From Rosellinia necatrix (Eukaryota; Ascomycota; Sordariomycetes; Xylariales; Xylariaceae): DNA of 64,000 nt. The notes below the pieces were generated by a model, which had not been told where the DNA came from, did not search any database, and saw only the letters and a list, made by a program, of their open reading frames with translations. Both the position numbers and the translations under genes were made by a program. How positions within the stretch are numbered: position 1 is the stretch's first letter; each line of letters starts with the position of its first letter. Positions 10,820-22,080 of the stretch are shown here, piece after piece. The stretch spans positions 558,001-622,000 of the forward strand of contig JAGYVD010000001.1 in the NCBI GenBank assembly GCA_021209875.1. The letters run 5' to 3'.

Positions 10820-12610
10820 CCATGAAGGAGCGATAGCCCGAATGAAACGACCTGCGGCGAATATACCGATGGAGTTTGGGGGTTTGGATGGAAATGCCAA
10901 AAGAAACTCCATCGTCCCAAATAGGGAGGCATGCCGATATACCGCCTGCCGGCCATCATACGATATAGCGAGAATGGGGGATATCTTGTCTATGAAGAAG
11001 GGCGTCTCCCTGGGGCTCTGGACTGCTGCCTTCTTGCATCAATGCCCATTCTTACTCCATAGCGTACGCTCGACTTTTGAGTCACAAGTCTTGCCGGTTA
11101 GGGCACTCTATTTGCCGGCTCCTCAATAATAAGCGGGATCTGAGGGATCAGGCGCCCGAATCACACATCACGAATCAACTCATGAGACATCAACACTAAA
11201 GCATGGGTTTCTGGGAGGATGGGGTGATGCACTGTAGATCATGTAAGTACAATGGCACTGGGATAAATTACGTACATACGTATGTCTGAGGACTCTCTTC
11301 CGCATAAGAGTCATCGTAGTCTGGCCAAATACAGACACCCACTCGGAACTAGGAGAGGTAGACACAACAATTAAGTGATGCCGGCTGGAATTACAAGATG
11401 CAGAGTGACCAATTCTACAGGAACAATACTGTACGTCCGACCACCGGCCTTGGACAAGCTGTGTCCTTGTGCCGCATCAAACCGCCACGGTGGTGTGCGG
11501 CGTTTGAACTTGATCGATCGATGCTGTTGAGATGGGGGTCCTGTGGGGTGAAGTGCAAATTTCATCAGACGACGGTCGTATATTCTATTACGGGCTCTGT
11601 GCATCCAATTACATGCTATGGAACAGGCACATTAGTCGACAATGTACGTGCGAAAGCCCACAGGAGGTCATCGTGACCCTCACGACAATCGAGAAACGGG
11701 ATGGGAACGAGGCTCTAGGTAACAACACATCAACACGCGTCCAGTTCCTAGTAGCCATGCGTCCCCGTGGCATCGTGCGTCCTGCATCTGTATTAGCTAC
11801 GTACCATTTGGTGCGCGAATGCATAGCATGAGGCTGCAGGAACCTATCAGCTACCCCTGGGGGGGCAATTCTTGGTATCGAAACTGGGCGTCATGAGCAG
11901 AACTGCAGCCAAACCGATGATTGGCATGCCCCAGCACTGCAATGTTACATGCAGGCACTACGATCAAAACCCTCGGCCAATTATGTGTGGCGCTGGCTTA
12001 TTTCTCACTTCCTGTTCTATATGGGGAAGGCAGTGGCAAATCAAATCATTAGTTGCCTCTGCCCCAGGTCTCACGATGGCCAAAACTACCAGCACTTCGC
12101 TCTGCCCATGAAGCATCAGGCTGCTGGCGATGATGAATGTGGCAATTAATTGCAGACGACGGGTTGCCAAATCACGCCCGGTCCTCTCGGAGAGCGTAGC
12201 AAGGGAGAAGGAAGATGTTTGTATAACGGAAACGTAAACAACAAGTAACATGACATCCCTCCTTAGACCCCCGGGCCGGCTCCTTGGTCAAGGCTAGGAA
12301 CAACGAACGCGGGATTTATGTTTCGAGCGCCGAAAGCAAGGGGCACGAGTCAGGGACGAGAGGATGACGAGCCGTGCCACCAAACCCCAAACACCCTCCC
12401 CCCCTCCCCCTCCCTAACCGCCTATATCTATCGACTATTTCTACATCGCTCTATTCCGACTTCCTCAGCGTTTTCCCCCCTCAAGGGTATCTTCATCATG
12501 CTTGTTGCCGGCGGACGCCACCCAGAGTTAGAAAGAGAGCTAGAGAAAATAAGATAGATAGCGCATTCCGAGGTTCCGATATATATATATAAATATATAT
12601 CTCTCCCACC
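10820..12610. other. Intergenic region without a supported gene
   Basis: Only short overlapping frames in several phases, none with domain character, signal peptide or convincing intron signals. The last 60 bases before 12611 contain a TATATATATATAAATATATA run that may act as the core promoter of the next gene. Confidence 0.4.
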
Positions 12611-13624
12611 ATGGCCGGGAAAAAAGTGAGCAAAGGAAAGGGAAGGGGCGGGGACAGGGACACATCAAGCAGGCAGACCGCCGCCGAGTCAAGCCGCCGG
12701 CAAGCAGGCGAGTCGAGCCACCATCATCACCACCACCACCAACACCACCACCACCCCGCAGCAGGGCCAAGCGACGCACACGCAGCAGCAGCAGCAGCAG
12801 CGGCGGCGGCGCGCAACCAGGAGCAGGAGGTAGCGATGCGCAGCTACCGCGCGGCGATGCAGCGTCTACACCCCGGCCAACCCGGGCCCCATCAACAACA
12901 ACAGCAACAGCAACAGCAACAGCAACAAGTGATCTACACGCCACTCCCCGTGCAGCAGCGGCTCCCGGGCGCGCTGCACCACTGGCTGCAGGCGGTGCGC
13001 GACGACCACTGGCGCGCGAACCACCACGTGCAGGCGTGCGCGCGGGAATTCCTGCAGCGCTACTACCCCAGCGGGGGCGGTGGTAGTAGTAGTGGTAGTA
13101 GTAGTAGTAATATCGAGCCGCGGGTGGCGGACTTCCTGGCGGCGCTGGCGCACGGGGTGCAGCGCGTGTACGGGGAGCCGCGTCTGGACGTGGTCGACCT
13201 GCTCAACTGCTACACGGAGCTCTCCACGTACCGCACGGGCGCGGGGGAGGAGCGGGCGTGCTTCCGCGTGATGCCGCTCGGGGTCGGGAGCCGGGTGGCG
13301 CCGGCGGGCCGGGAGGCGGCGCGCGGGGTGGCGCGCGAGGTGTTCGACGAGGTGCTGCGCGGCGACGCGCCGATGCCGTGGGAGGTCGACCTCCTCTGGT
13401 GGGAGCCGGGGGGCGCCGCCGGGCCGGGCCGGTTCCGGCCCTTCGGCGCCATCGTCCTCGGCCGCGAGAGCCCCCGCGGCTTCGACCTCGCCGCCTACTT
13501 CCGCGGCCGCGACCGCAGGGCCGTCCCGCTCGCCCTCTTCTTCTGGGCCTTCGTCGCCCGCCAGTTCGCCTCCGCCGGCCACGGCGACGACGTCCCCGAG
13601 AGGCTCCTGAGGGGCCGCGTCTAG
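12611..13624 (+). CDS. Hypothetical protein with His, Ala, Gln and Ser runs (337 aa)
   Basis: I do not recognise this protein. Seen: the start context CCACCATGG is an excellent Kozak match. The N-terminal third is low complexity: a basic KKVSKGKGRGG start, a His-rich run (about residues 37-48), an Ala run (about 58-67) and a Gln run (about 95-106). The remaining two thirds are GC-rich and look globular, with helices (FLAALAHGVQRVYG) and Trp-rich strands (WEVDLLWWEP, LALFFWAFV), interrupted by a Gly/Ser run near residue 157-168. There is no signal peptide. Long polar homopolymers are typical of fungal transcription or signalling proteins, but no DNA-binding domain is visible. The opposite strand is also open over much of this GC-rich stretch; I treat that as a shadow. 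Confidence 0.6.
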   Translation: MAGKKVSKGKGRGGDRDTSSRQTAAESSRRQAGESSHHHHHHHQHHHHPAAGPSDAHAAAAAAAAAARNQEQEVAMRSYRAAMQRLHPGQPGPHQQQQQQQQQQQQVIYTPLPVQQRLPGALHHWLQAVRDDHWRANHHVQACAREFLQRYYPSGGGGSSSGSSSSNIEPRVADFLAALAHGVQRVYGEPRLDVVDLLNCYTELSTYRTGAGEERACFRVMPLGVGSRVAPAGREAARGVAREVFDEVLRGDAPMPWEVDLLWWEPGGAAGPGRFRPFGAIVLGRESPRGFDLAAYFRGRDRRAVPLALFFWAFVARQFASAGHGDDVPERLLRGRV

Positions 13625-14293
13625 CCTGGCCAGTCGGCTCCGGCTCCGGGCTCCGGGCGTGCCGTCTTCCCTCGCCCCCTCACCCACCGGCTGTAGAAAT
13701 CTAAATAAGCCAATAAACAACACGACCAATGGATGAAAATCCTCGATCGGCTGATGTTATCATCTGATGAAAACGTGGGCTGTTTTATGTATGTTGCGCG
13801 CGGGATGCCCCCGTGCCTTGTTGGTGCTTTCGATAGTTTGCGGAAGAGCGTTTAATTCGTCAGCGTAGGATACCGCGAGAGACAGAGAGTCGGTTCACCG
13901 GTTCCAGCGAGCTTAGAAAACCTAACCCAACGGGGTCATTGTCGTCCATTGGCAAAGCAACATTGGGGATAGGGGTTGTTAGGCTTGTCCACCACTGAAA
14001 TTCACTCCAGACAGTTGACTGCACTTGATTAATCCTAATCAACTAATGAGCTATGTTGGACGGTTTCCACGATCTGTGAGCACCGGGGCTGTGTTATAGC
14101 AAGAACATTGTAATAACCGCCTAGAGTATGTAAGTCTGGCATGGTATAATCGGCCAAGTTATTTGGCGAAATCTGCGCTTCAAATTTCAAGGTTGAACGT
14201 CTTGAAGACGACTTAGGTTTCCCGTGGCTGCGTTAGCGTGGGTCTATGATAATATACATATAGCAAAGGGGTATCTTATGTGCAGTGCCAAGC
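13625..14293. other. Intergenic region between convergent genes
   Basis: Holds the 3' ends of the orphan gene to the left and of ALG7 to the right. A candidate poly(A) signal AATAAA lies at 13712-13717. Otherwise nothing is recognised. Confidence 0.4.
13712..13717 (+). terminator. Candidate poly(A) signal
   Basis: AATAAA 88 nt after the stop codon at 13624, within an AAT-rich patch. The position suits cleavage of the upstream transcript, but such hexamers are weak evidence in fungi. Confidence 0.35.
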
Positions 14294-15781
14294 CTAGACG
14301 GCGCTGCGGATGCTCAGGTTGTCTTCTCTGAAGATCAAAAGAGCCAATTTGTGTCTCACGAATAGACCAAATAACCCCACCAACATCTGCATGGTAGTGA
14401 TCTCTATAGCCAAGGTATTCTCCCTCATTGGCCCACGCCAGACCAACCACAGATTGAGTATGGTAAAGTTGCTTGTTTCTTCGATCCGGCCTTCTTCATC
14501 CTGCTTGAGTGACAGGAGCTTAAACCGGGCCAACAAGTGTAATACCTGGGCGATGATGGGGTGTGGTTGTTTTTCCTTGTCCCATTTGGTGACACTGGGT
14601 TCTAGTAGTCCGGTCCGGGCATTGAAATGCGGTAGGCGGTGACGAGGGCATGGGATTAGACCGAAAAGTTGCGGCACGCTATAGACAAAGTTGAAGATTT
14701 GTGGGATCAACAACAGAATCAGCGTCTTGGAGAAATGGCCGAGGATGCTAACAACGACGAATACCATGCCGGCAAAGTAACAATAGGTGTCCCCCACAAA
14801 GACTCGGGCCGGGTACCAGTTATGGTAGAGCAGCGCGAAGCTCACCCCCAAGAAGGGTAAGAGGAAAAAGAGGGAGAACAGATGTGAGTCGGTCGCGGGA
14901 TGAGGGTACGGTGTGAATAGGTACAGAGCGTCATTGAAGACGAGCAGGAGCGCAATGACAATGCTCTGGGTGACCTCGATACCGTTAATGCCAGCCAGAA
15001 TGTTGATGCTGTTGGGACTAAATATGCAGAAGGCGGCCATGTAGACGTAGTAGAGCGCGCCAAGGTCGAACAATTCGCGGCCGACGTAGGGCTGGAGGAA
15101 GGTGGGCAGGACGATGGAGGTGACACCGAAGTCGACGAAATAGATGATCAGGAGCGGGATGGAGGCGAAAGCCGGGATGAAGAACTTGTGCCGCCAGCGT
15201 ATGTCGAAGAGGTCATCGCCGATACCGAGAAGGGTGATGCTCTGAAGAGAGATGATTGCCGAGAGGAAGGACGCCAGCTACGGAGGAGAAGGCACTTGTT
15301 AGCTGGTGGGCGGTACATAAAGAATGGATGGACAGCGACGTTCACATACCTTACTATGCGGGAACTTATGCAGCAATCTCCCCTTCTCCACGTACTCGAC
15401 ATTCATGACCACATCCCGGTTTCCGCCACCACTAGTGGCGACCACTATGTCTTTGTAGAAAGGGAAGGGGATGAAAACAATGATGGTCAGAAGGTAGACG
15501 ATGGCGCAGATGGCGCCCATGCACTCGGGCAGGTAGTTGGTGTTGTTGACTTTGGACAGGTCGCGACCCTTCAGGCCGGCCTTGATGAAGGTCGGACCGA
15601 GCCATCTGATGGTAGCGTAGGTTGCCACGAAGGCGAAGCCGCTGAGGGCGAGAGATGCTACCAAGGGTTCACCGTCGCCCTCCAGGGTCCTGATCAAGAC
15701 GGCGGCGCAAACGAGGGACAAGGCACTGAGATTGATGATCTCCTTGCGCGAAAGCGCAGTCGACGCTACTTGATTGGCCAT
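14294..15781 (-). CDS. ALG7: UDP-GlcNAc:dolichyl-phosphate GlcNAc-1-phosphotransferase (471 aa)
   Basis: Transfers GlcNAc-1-P from UDP-GlcNAc to dolichyl phosphate at the ER membrane. This is the first step of the lipid-linked oligosaccharide pathway and the target of tunicamycin. Model: exon 1 complement(15350-15781), exon 2 complement(14294-15277), with a 72-nt intron GTATGT...CGTAG in phase 0. Seen: many hydrophobic segments, the Asp pair in LGIGDDLFDIRWRHKF at the exon 2 start, the NGIEVTQ loop, and the conserved HNWYPARVFVGDTYCYF segment. The length is close to yeast Alg7 (448 aa). I chose the ATG of MANQVAST, because the upstream in-frame extension translates a CT-repeat leader and is not protein-like. 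The gene runs head to tail with the CCA-adding enzyme on the same strand but is separately promoted. Confidence 0.95.
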
Positions 15782-15848
15782 GTGGTGGAAGAATTGCGCA
15801 TCGTCGAGGTCCAAATCGAGGGGGAGGCGATTGATGCTTGGAGGCTCG

Positions 15849-15880
<32 letters not shown>

Positions 15881-17009
15881 GGGTAAAGAGAAGAAGAGGA
15901 GGAAAGAGGTAGAAAAGAATTCACATGTTGAGTAGTACACTTGTGAAATGGGCCCAGTATAATACCCAATATAATAGAGGATAGAGAGAGAAAGGTACTG
16001 CGCCCGCCTAGTGATGGTGGGGCCCCTCTACCTCAGACGTCGAAAAGTAGAAGAGAAAGAGGTTGTCGTCGCAAACAACCTGCCACTTACGCGTCGTGGC
16101 CTCAATTCAATCATCTTACAAGGCTGAGCTGGCGCATAAAATCCGAGCTAACACCCACTAACGGTTTTGATAAATCTGGCTAGACAGGGGGGAGATAGTG
16201 GGGTATGTAAGGTACCTATGTGTGTACATATGTACCTTCCTTCGCACTCACTCACTTACCTAACCCTACATAGTTACCATATATAGTAACTTAACAAGGG
16301 TTTAAATGCTAGACGCCGCCCATGAGCAAAAGAGCAAGTACTTATCTGTGTACATACGTCCCACCATCGTGATTGCCTTACAGAAGTCGCTTTGTGCTGG
16401 TACGGACGACTTTGATGCAGATAGCTGGTTATCATGATTACTGAATTTAGCTAGAGCAAACAATAGGAAAACATAGAAATAAAAGATTCAATGTTGATTT
16501 TTCTGTAATCAGTGATATCACTCTGAACGATTCTTCTGATACACTAAACAAATCCCTTTGTTTCCCGACATCTGCTCAGTGGTAGGTAGGCACCCGACTT
16601 AGATTCCATGAAGACAAGTCAACAATAACTACTACCATATACTATATAAAAAGGAGGAATATAGAATATCGATTCAACAAAGTGAACTATTCCCTGCGTG
16701 AAAAACCTTAACATTGACAAGCGGAATTATCAATTACCTAATCAGTGGGATATTCAGCCAATAGTATTTATTCGTTGCTATTAAACGACGGGTTTTGAGA
16801 TAGCTAGGATCAACCTTTAAGACAGCTATGAAAAAAAAAAAAGGTTAGCAGCCTCCAATATCTATTCCATCGCCTTACAGCGGGTAATTACCTGCATAAA
16901 ATCGGCACAGGTGGCCTAGATGGGTATTCCGACGCTATGTATTGTTTTAAAACAAGGCCATGCTGTGATACTTGCTCTCAAGATATCGAATCTGATCGTG
17001 AGAAAGGAG
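15782..17009. other. Intergenic region upstream of ALG7
   Basis: No gene is seen. The sequence becomes AT-richer toward 16,400-16,860, with an A12 run near 16830. A GGTACCT motif lies at about 16211-16217. Confidence 0.4.
15853..15875. repeat. GA/CT dinucleotide tract in the ALG7 leader
   Basis: An (AG)n run about 70 nt upstream of the ALG7 start codon, which reads as a CT tract on the coding strand. CT-rich stretches near transcription starts are common in highly transcribed fungal genes. A similar tract precedes the Ayg1-like gene. Confidence 0.85.
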
Positions 17010-18747
17010 TTAAGTAGCTGGGTCTGACTCTCTGCCTTCAAAGGGAATTCCGAGCCCCTCCCGCTGTCCAAGAAGCCAAGCCCTCGCATCTGCGACCTGA
17101 CCATCGACGTGTTCGAATTGCCACGCCATCAGTCCGTCGAGCGCGCTCTTGAGGTACCTTCCCCCTTTCTGCAGACCAAAGAGCCGTCGGATCTCATTGC
17201 CGTTCAGCAGTGGGCGGTGGAGGTGGGCGTCGCGCAGGCCTTGACCCCACACGAAATCGGCAAACGCGGGAAACCGCCCGGGGAGTGATGCCGCGAGAAA
17301 CCCGTCCATAGAGGGACCGCGCACGGAAGGCGCCGATGCGGCTGTGGGGGTTGGCGGTGCGTACGCCGCCTGGGCCAGCATGACGTACGTCACTTGCGTG
17401 CTCCAAGTCGCGCCCCAGGAGCGGAGAGCCATGCCGACAAGGCTCCGCGAAGGGGGCTTCTCTGATGGCGTTGAAATGGCGTCCAGAATCGCCAGAATGG
17501 AGTCGAAGTTCTCGAGCGCGCTCTGGAGGACTTTAGATATCTTGGTGGGGAGTCTGAGGGCAGTCGTCGCCTCCTGGACCGCTTGCTCGGGCATTTTTCG
17601 CCGAAGCCCGGCAATCGGTGCATAGGCGGCCATAACCCAGAGGTGATCGATATTCTCCTCAGACCGAACCATGTTGCCTAGATTACCGCTATCTTTCAAG
17701 AGATAGGCAAGGAGTTGGTAGGCCTGTGGCCACGTCATCGGCCATGGCGGCGATGCGGACAATCCTAGAATGGGGAATTCGACTTGTAAGATTTCTAGGA
17801 GGGGTGAATCAAGGCGGAGGAAGATGGGCGTGTAAAGGTTGGACTCGAAAATATGTTGAAAGGCAACTGCTGCGTTTGCATTCCTCATCATTTTGAACAA
17901 TTCAATACCGATTCTGTCCCGAGTGATGATTGTGTCTAGTGCTCGCCGTATCTCGTTTTCCTTCATACATCGAGTAGCCTCCGGGTGCAGGGCGAAGCCG
18001 AGTTTGCTACCAACCCGAATGAGTCGCAGCACTCGCAGTGGGTCGTCCATGAAGGTCTGGCGTGGATCTAAAGGCGTCGTCATGATTCTCGCAGCTAGAT
18101 CTTCGAGTCCTCTGCCCGTGAGATCAACTACCTCCTGCCTCCCCAGATGAAAGAACATGGCATTAACCGTGGCATCCCGACGGAAGGCGTCTTCCTTAGG
18201 AGTGCCGAACTCCATGTCCGGAGTCCGGCTCTGGCCGTCGTACACCTCCTTTCTGAGATTCACCAGGTCGACATCCAAGCCAAATAGCTTTCCGCCGGCT
18301 GTCTCGAGTTTCTTGGACATGTCGGCATTTCTTTCCATTACATGAAACCGGGTGAACTTGGAATCAGGGATGCCCAGGCCCTCTGCTTTCAAGCGGTACT
18401 TAGATTCAATTTCCGGCTCGGCTGTGAATTTCTCAAGAAATTTGCCGAATTCTCTCCCCGTCACGTTGCTTAGAGCTAGGTCGAGGTCGGACGAGGGGAT
18501 ACCAAGCAAGCGGTCACGAACCCAGCCACCCGTGATCCAAACCTCGAGACTGGGAAAATGCTGAGCACATTCGAGCAGAAGCTCTCGCAGGAGGTTCTCA
18601 GCAGGTAGCAAAACAATTGCTTTTTGCTCCTGTGATGTCGACTCCTCTAGGACTGGCATTTGGGTTAGCTGAATCTGTACAAGAAAAGGACTAGTTTTAA
18701 GAAACACTACCTTTGTCGACTTTAATTCGTTTTGCCTTGGGCTCCAT
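17010..18747 (-). CDS. CCA1: tRNA nucleotidyltransferase, CCA-adding enzyme (559 aa)
   Basis: Adds or repairs the 3' CCA of tRNAs, in the nucleus/cytosol and mitochondria. Model: exon 1 complement(18711-18747), exon 2 complement(17010-18652). The 58-nt intron GTAGTG...GCTAAC...CCAG has a clear branch site and joins in phase 1. Seen: the class II pol-beta fold with GGWVRDRLLG (about residues 54-63) and the catalytic SSDLDLAL (Asp68, Asp70), the RRDATVNAMFF motif, and DDPLRVLRLIRVGSKLGF, then the helical body. Spliced, the N-terminus MEPKAKRIKVDK is a convincing nuclear signal. A second ATG (18657-18659) lies inside the intron's 3' end in the main frame. If the intron is retained or transcription starts late, it would give a 549-aa form without that signal. 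Yeast Cca1 is 546 aa and makes isoforms by alternative starts. Confidence 0.94.
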
Positions 18748-20382
18748 GGTGTTGGTCAAGGAAATGGCGACCAGATGAGGCGGAGCGGACAAGACATGAA
18801 TTATGGTTCTATGTTAGACCTAAATGATGCAGTTGTTAGGACTTGATAAACAGCGCGGGGTAACTGATAATGATGAACTACCGGTTTATGTCAGGGGACT
18901 TAGCCCACTATAAGGAGTATTCTATGCACAGTAGACACAATGGACCCAATCCATCTTCATATTTTATCTGAGTATATTCATTTCGGTTTTAAAACGCAAA
19001 TCGAGATTCTCCAGGTTAAGGATCTTCTTATTCAATCAATAAAGCAATTTACATGAATAATCCTGCTTTGAACGTGGTTTCGGTAGGCTTCAAAATATGC
19101 TGAGCCAATCAGCTTGTTGGAAAAGTCCCACCAAAACACCGTGAGCTGTATGTACAGACCTCACCATCCTATCATCAAGACCACTGTCTCACATCACCAC
19201 TAAGTGCAACAAATGCCACTTATCGCGACGAATGGCCTAGAACATGATCGAAGTTAACCCTGATTTTAGCTTTAGCCTAATTCCTAACAAAACCTTAGCC
19301 CGTTAACACTATCCTTACCTACAGTTACAAGGGAATGTAATGTTGAGGTGTTGAAAGGAGATTATTTTCGTACGGGGCAGGAGATTGTCAAAGTGGAATA
19401 ACCAAACTGCCAGAGAAGCCCCTCATCCCAAACACTCACAGGACTTGATGCTCGCCCGATGCGGTATAGCGGTTCCTTCATAGGAGAAACACAAGACATG
19501 ATGGCCGCCAAGCTGTCGGCCAAAGTGCTGAGCCACGCACCGCCAGTTCAAGAACGAAGCGGAAAACCAACATTTGAAGGAAATTAAAGGCTACTGAGGA
19601 GAGTTCCAATCGCTATTCGGACTAGCGGTTATCATAAAATCCCCCCGCTAGATGAGCTGCACACAAATGGACGTAACGAATGCTGGCATCAAAAGAACAG
19701 TCTAGTTAGCACGTGAAGTGGCTCGCTCTGTTTCGTGAGCGCGTGAGGGACAATACGGCTGAGCCTTCAGGGCCGATTTGTTAGTTAAGAATCATTTTTA
19801 CACTATGTGTGCATTCAACTAACAGCTTCCTCGGTAAACTTGCCGCAGGACGCAACTAGCCACAAGCATGCGACCAGCTTATCGGTCTTGGTTCCAGGCA
19901 GAAGACAAGACCATCCACGGAGCGCATCGCTTGCTGTTACTGGCGTTCATGATAGATCTACAGACTAATAGATCTTACAACTACCTAATGGTAGGGTAAA
20001 ACTGTGTGCCTCGCCCTCCGGTCGTTGACTAGTCGGCCTTTCTGCGGCGATGCGCCAATTCATCCCAACGGTCTGCTATTAGGCTCTCGCCGCGGCCTGG
20101 TTCGTGACTGGAGACGACTGTTGGTGTCAAGAGCTTCCAACAGTAGGCTTTTACAAAGATACATTATGGACGAATCGTCTTTGAAAGTATGTCGTTGTGG
20201 CGATATAAAACCCGGAACCGTGTTCCTCAATATCGTTATGATTTGAACTCTTAGCATCAGATCATTTCGTTGTGAATTCCTAGCTTACATTACCACAAGC
20301 TCTTTTATCTTGATTCCATAACTATTGACCAGTTTAACCTAGTCGGATTTTCAATTCTCGATACTCTTTTTTCATCACAACT
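18748..20382. other. Intergenic region without a supported gene
   Basis: 1.6 kb with only short open frames. The promoter of CCA1 lies at the left end. The right end before 20383 is a plausible promoter of the small orphan gene. No RNA gene or repeat was recognised. Confidence 0.4.
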
Positions 20383-20876
20383 ATGTCGAGCTCCAGTCAC
20401 AGCAAAGCCACCCAGTACTTTCGCCCGGAATACCCAGTTCGTACCACTAGCTCCCAACAAGCGCAATACCGACAGGATCAACTCGCGTACACTCAAGTGC
20501 CTCCAAATATTCGCCAGGACCTTCCTCGGTATGCCAAGATAGTGGACGACCGCACACGGCAGTGGGAACAGAGATTCAAGGAGCGAGAAAAGGCGTGGGA
20601 AGATACCGAAACAGCTAGGATGGAGAGACGAGATAGATCTGACCCCGACATCCGCTATCGTAAGTCAAGACTGCTGGTAGTGATATGACTTCCCAAAGCT
20701 GCCAAATCAGGCACTAATTCACAGCTTCCATAGTCCGAAATAAGAAGAATCGTGAGGAACATGCCTTAGCGAGGCTAGATCATGCACAACGGGACTATAT
20801 GAACGCGCTGAAAGGGAGTGGTGATCATGTCGCCACTATCAACAGAATCCAGAGAAACAGGATCCCAGAAATGTGA
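20383..20876 (+). CDS. Small charged hypothetical protein, one intron (139 aa)
   Basis: I do not recognise the family. Model: exons 20383-20659 and 20734-20876. The donor GTAAGT and acceptor CCATAG join in phase 1; an acceptor 9 nt earlier also works and adds three residues. Seen: a Ser/Gln/Tyr-rich start, then a strongly charged helical stretch (RTRQWEQRFKEREKAWED and an Arg/Lys/Glu-rich second exon) that may form a coiled coil. There is no signal peptide or membrane segment. A GTGAGT donor overlaps the stop codon; using it with an acceptor near 20920 would swap the end for about 18 other residues. The gene sits about 680 bp left of the retrotransposon. Confidence 0.5.
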
Positions 20877-21555
20877 GTTAGCTCGCCAAACCCTACCCTT
20901 TCCTCCAGCTGATTGCCAGTAAATGGAACTCGATTATTACGAATTCAAACCTGAGCCCTCCAAGTACTTGAATGACCAAATTGTTTTAGCTCCAACTATT
21001 CTGTGCCGGCCGAGATCCAGAACAGCATCGGCCGCCGTGCCGATTACGATTATCGTCCAACAACGCTTCCAAGCAGACGCGAATACTGGCGACCTAAATG
21101 AAGGACCACGTTCTCCGTTTCCACAGCGGACTCTCCGCTTGTGCCGCGACCTATCAGATGAGTGGTTGTTTAATTACTTTCAACCTCATCATCGTGTCCT
21201 CTGTTTAAACTTCCCTCCCTCGTTCGTGCAGAATGTCTTTATTTCTTATTTTATTTGATTAGCGTGAGCCGATCCCCTATACTACTTCCTCACGCTCTAC
21301 TCAGGTCTTGTTTAAACTTTATATTGGATCACTGTTCTCATCTATCCTTAAATATTCATCTGGCATTTTAAATTATGGTACACTCGGTTTCACGAGTGAA
21401 TGTTTCTAGAATTTCTTTTGCCTGTTTTATATTTAGAAAAGCCACAAAATTCAACATGTTTGAGTTTGTTGGAGCAGATACTACTGACAAAACATGTGCA
21501 AAAGTTGCATTAATAATATGACCACAGATGGTGAAATCTAAGCATAACTCTAAGC
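20877..21555. other. Region between the small orphan gene and the retrotransposon
   Basis: An open frame at 20923-21258 lacks domain character and cannot be joined in frame to the upstream gene. No other feature is seen. Base composition is normal up to the retroelement boundary, so RIP has not visibly spread into this flank. Confidence 0.4.
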
Positions 21556-21560
21556 CTTTC
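21556..21560. repeat. Target-site duplication, left copy (CTTTC)
   Basis: CTTTC immediately left of the LTR start. It is identical to the five bases right of the element at 29001-29005. A length of 5 bp is typical of LTR-retrotransposon integrase. Confidence 0.88.
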
Positions 21561-21733
21561 TGTCACAGAACTAGTTCTAACCTAAGGACCCCACTAGGGC
21601 ACGGGCTAGAATACTGTATATAAAAAAAAGCGAGTAGCTGGCGATTAATTAAGCAAGAAGTTTTTTTTTTTTATATAATAATATAAGTTATTTTTAGAAC
21701 TACTAGCAGTATAAACTATAATAGTTTATTATA
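21561..21733. repeat. Left LTR
   Basis: Starts TGTCACAGAACTAG and aligns along its length with 28829-29000. The outer 60 bases keep normal G+C. The inner part (from about 21,660) has lost almost all C and G, so its inner end reads TTTATTATA where the right copy has CTGTGACA. The inner border is placed by this alignment and may be off by a base or two. Confidence 0.88.
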
Positions 21734-22080
21734 TTTATTTATAAAATTTATAAAATTTTAGTTATATTATTATTTTAAATTAAATAAATTATTATAAATT
21801 ATATTTAAGTTTTAAAACTTGTTTTTTATTTATAGCTTATTATTTTATTATTATTATATTATTATTAAAATTAAGCTTTAATTTAATATTTATTAATATA
21901 TTAGCTTTTTTAAAATATATTATGTTTATTTTATTATAAAAATTTTTAAACTTATAATAAAGCGTTAATAATATTATATTCATAAAAGTTTTAATAAACT
22001 ATATTAATTTTAATTAAAACGCATAAGTTTAGCTAAAAATAATATTTTAGGTTTTAAAAATTAAAATTATTAATTTAGTA

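Noticed and set aside
12866..13729. 287-codon minus-strand frame
   Set aside because: Shadow of the GC-rich orphan gene at 12611; composition is Ala/Arg/Gly/Pro with no domain, and the plus strand has the Kozak start.
20923..21258. 111-codon plus-strand frame as last exon of the small orphan gene
   Set aside because: Its frame is preceded by a stop, and no acceptor joins it in phase to the upstream exon.
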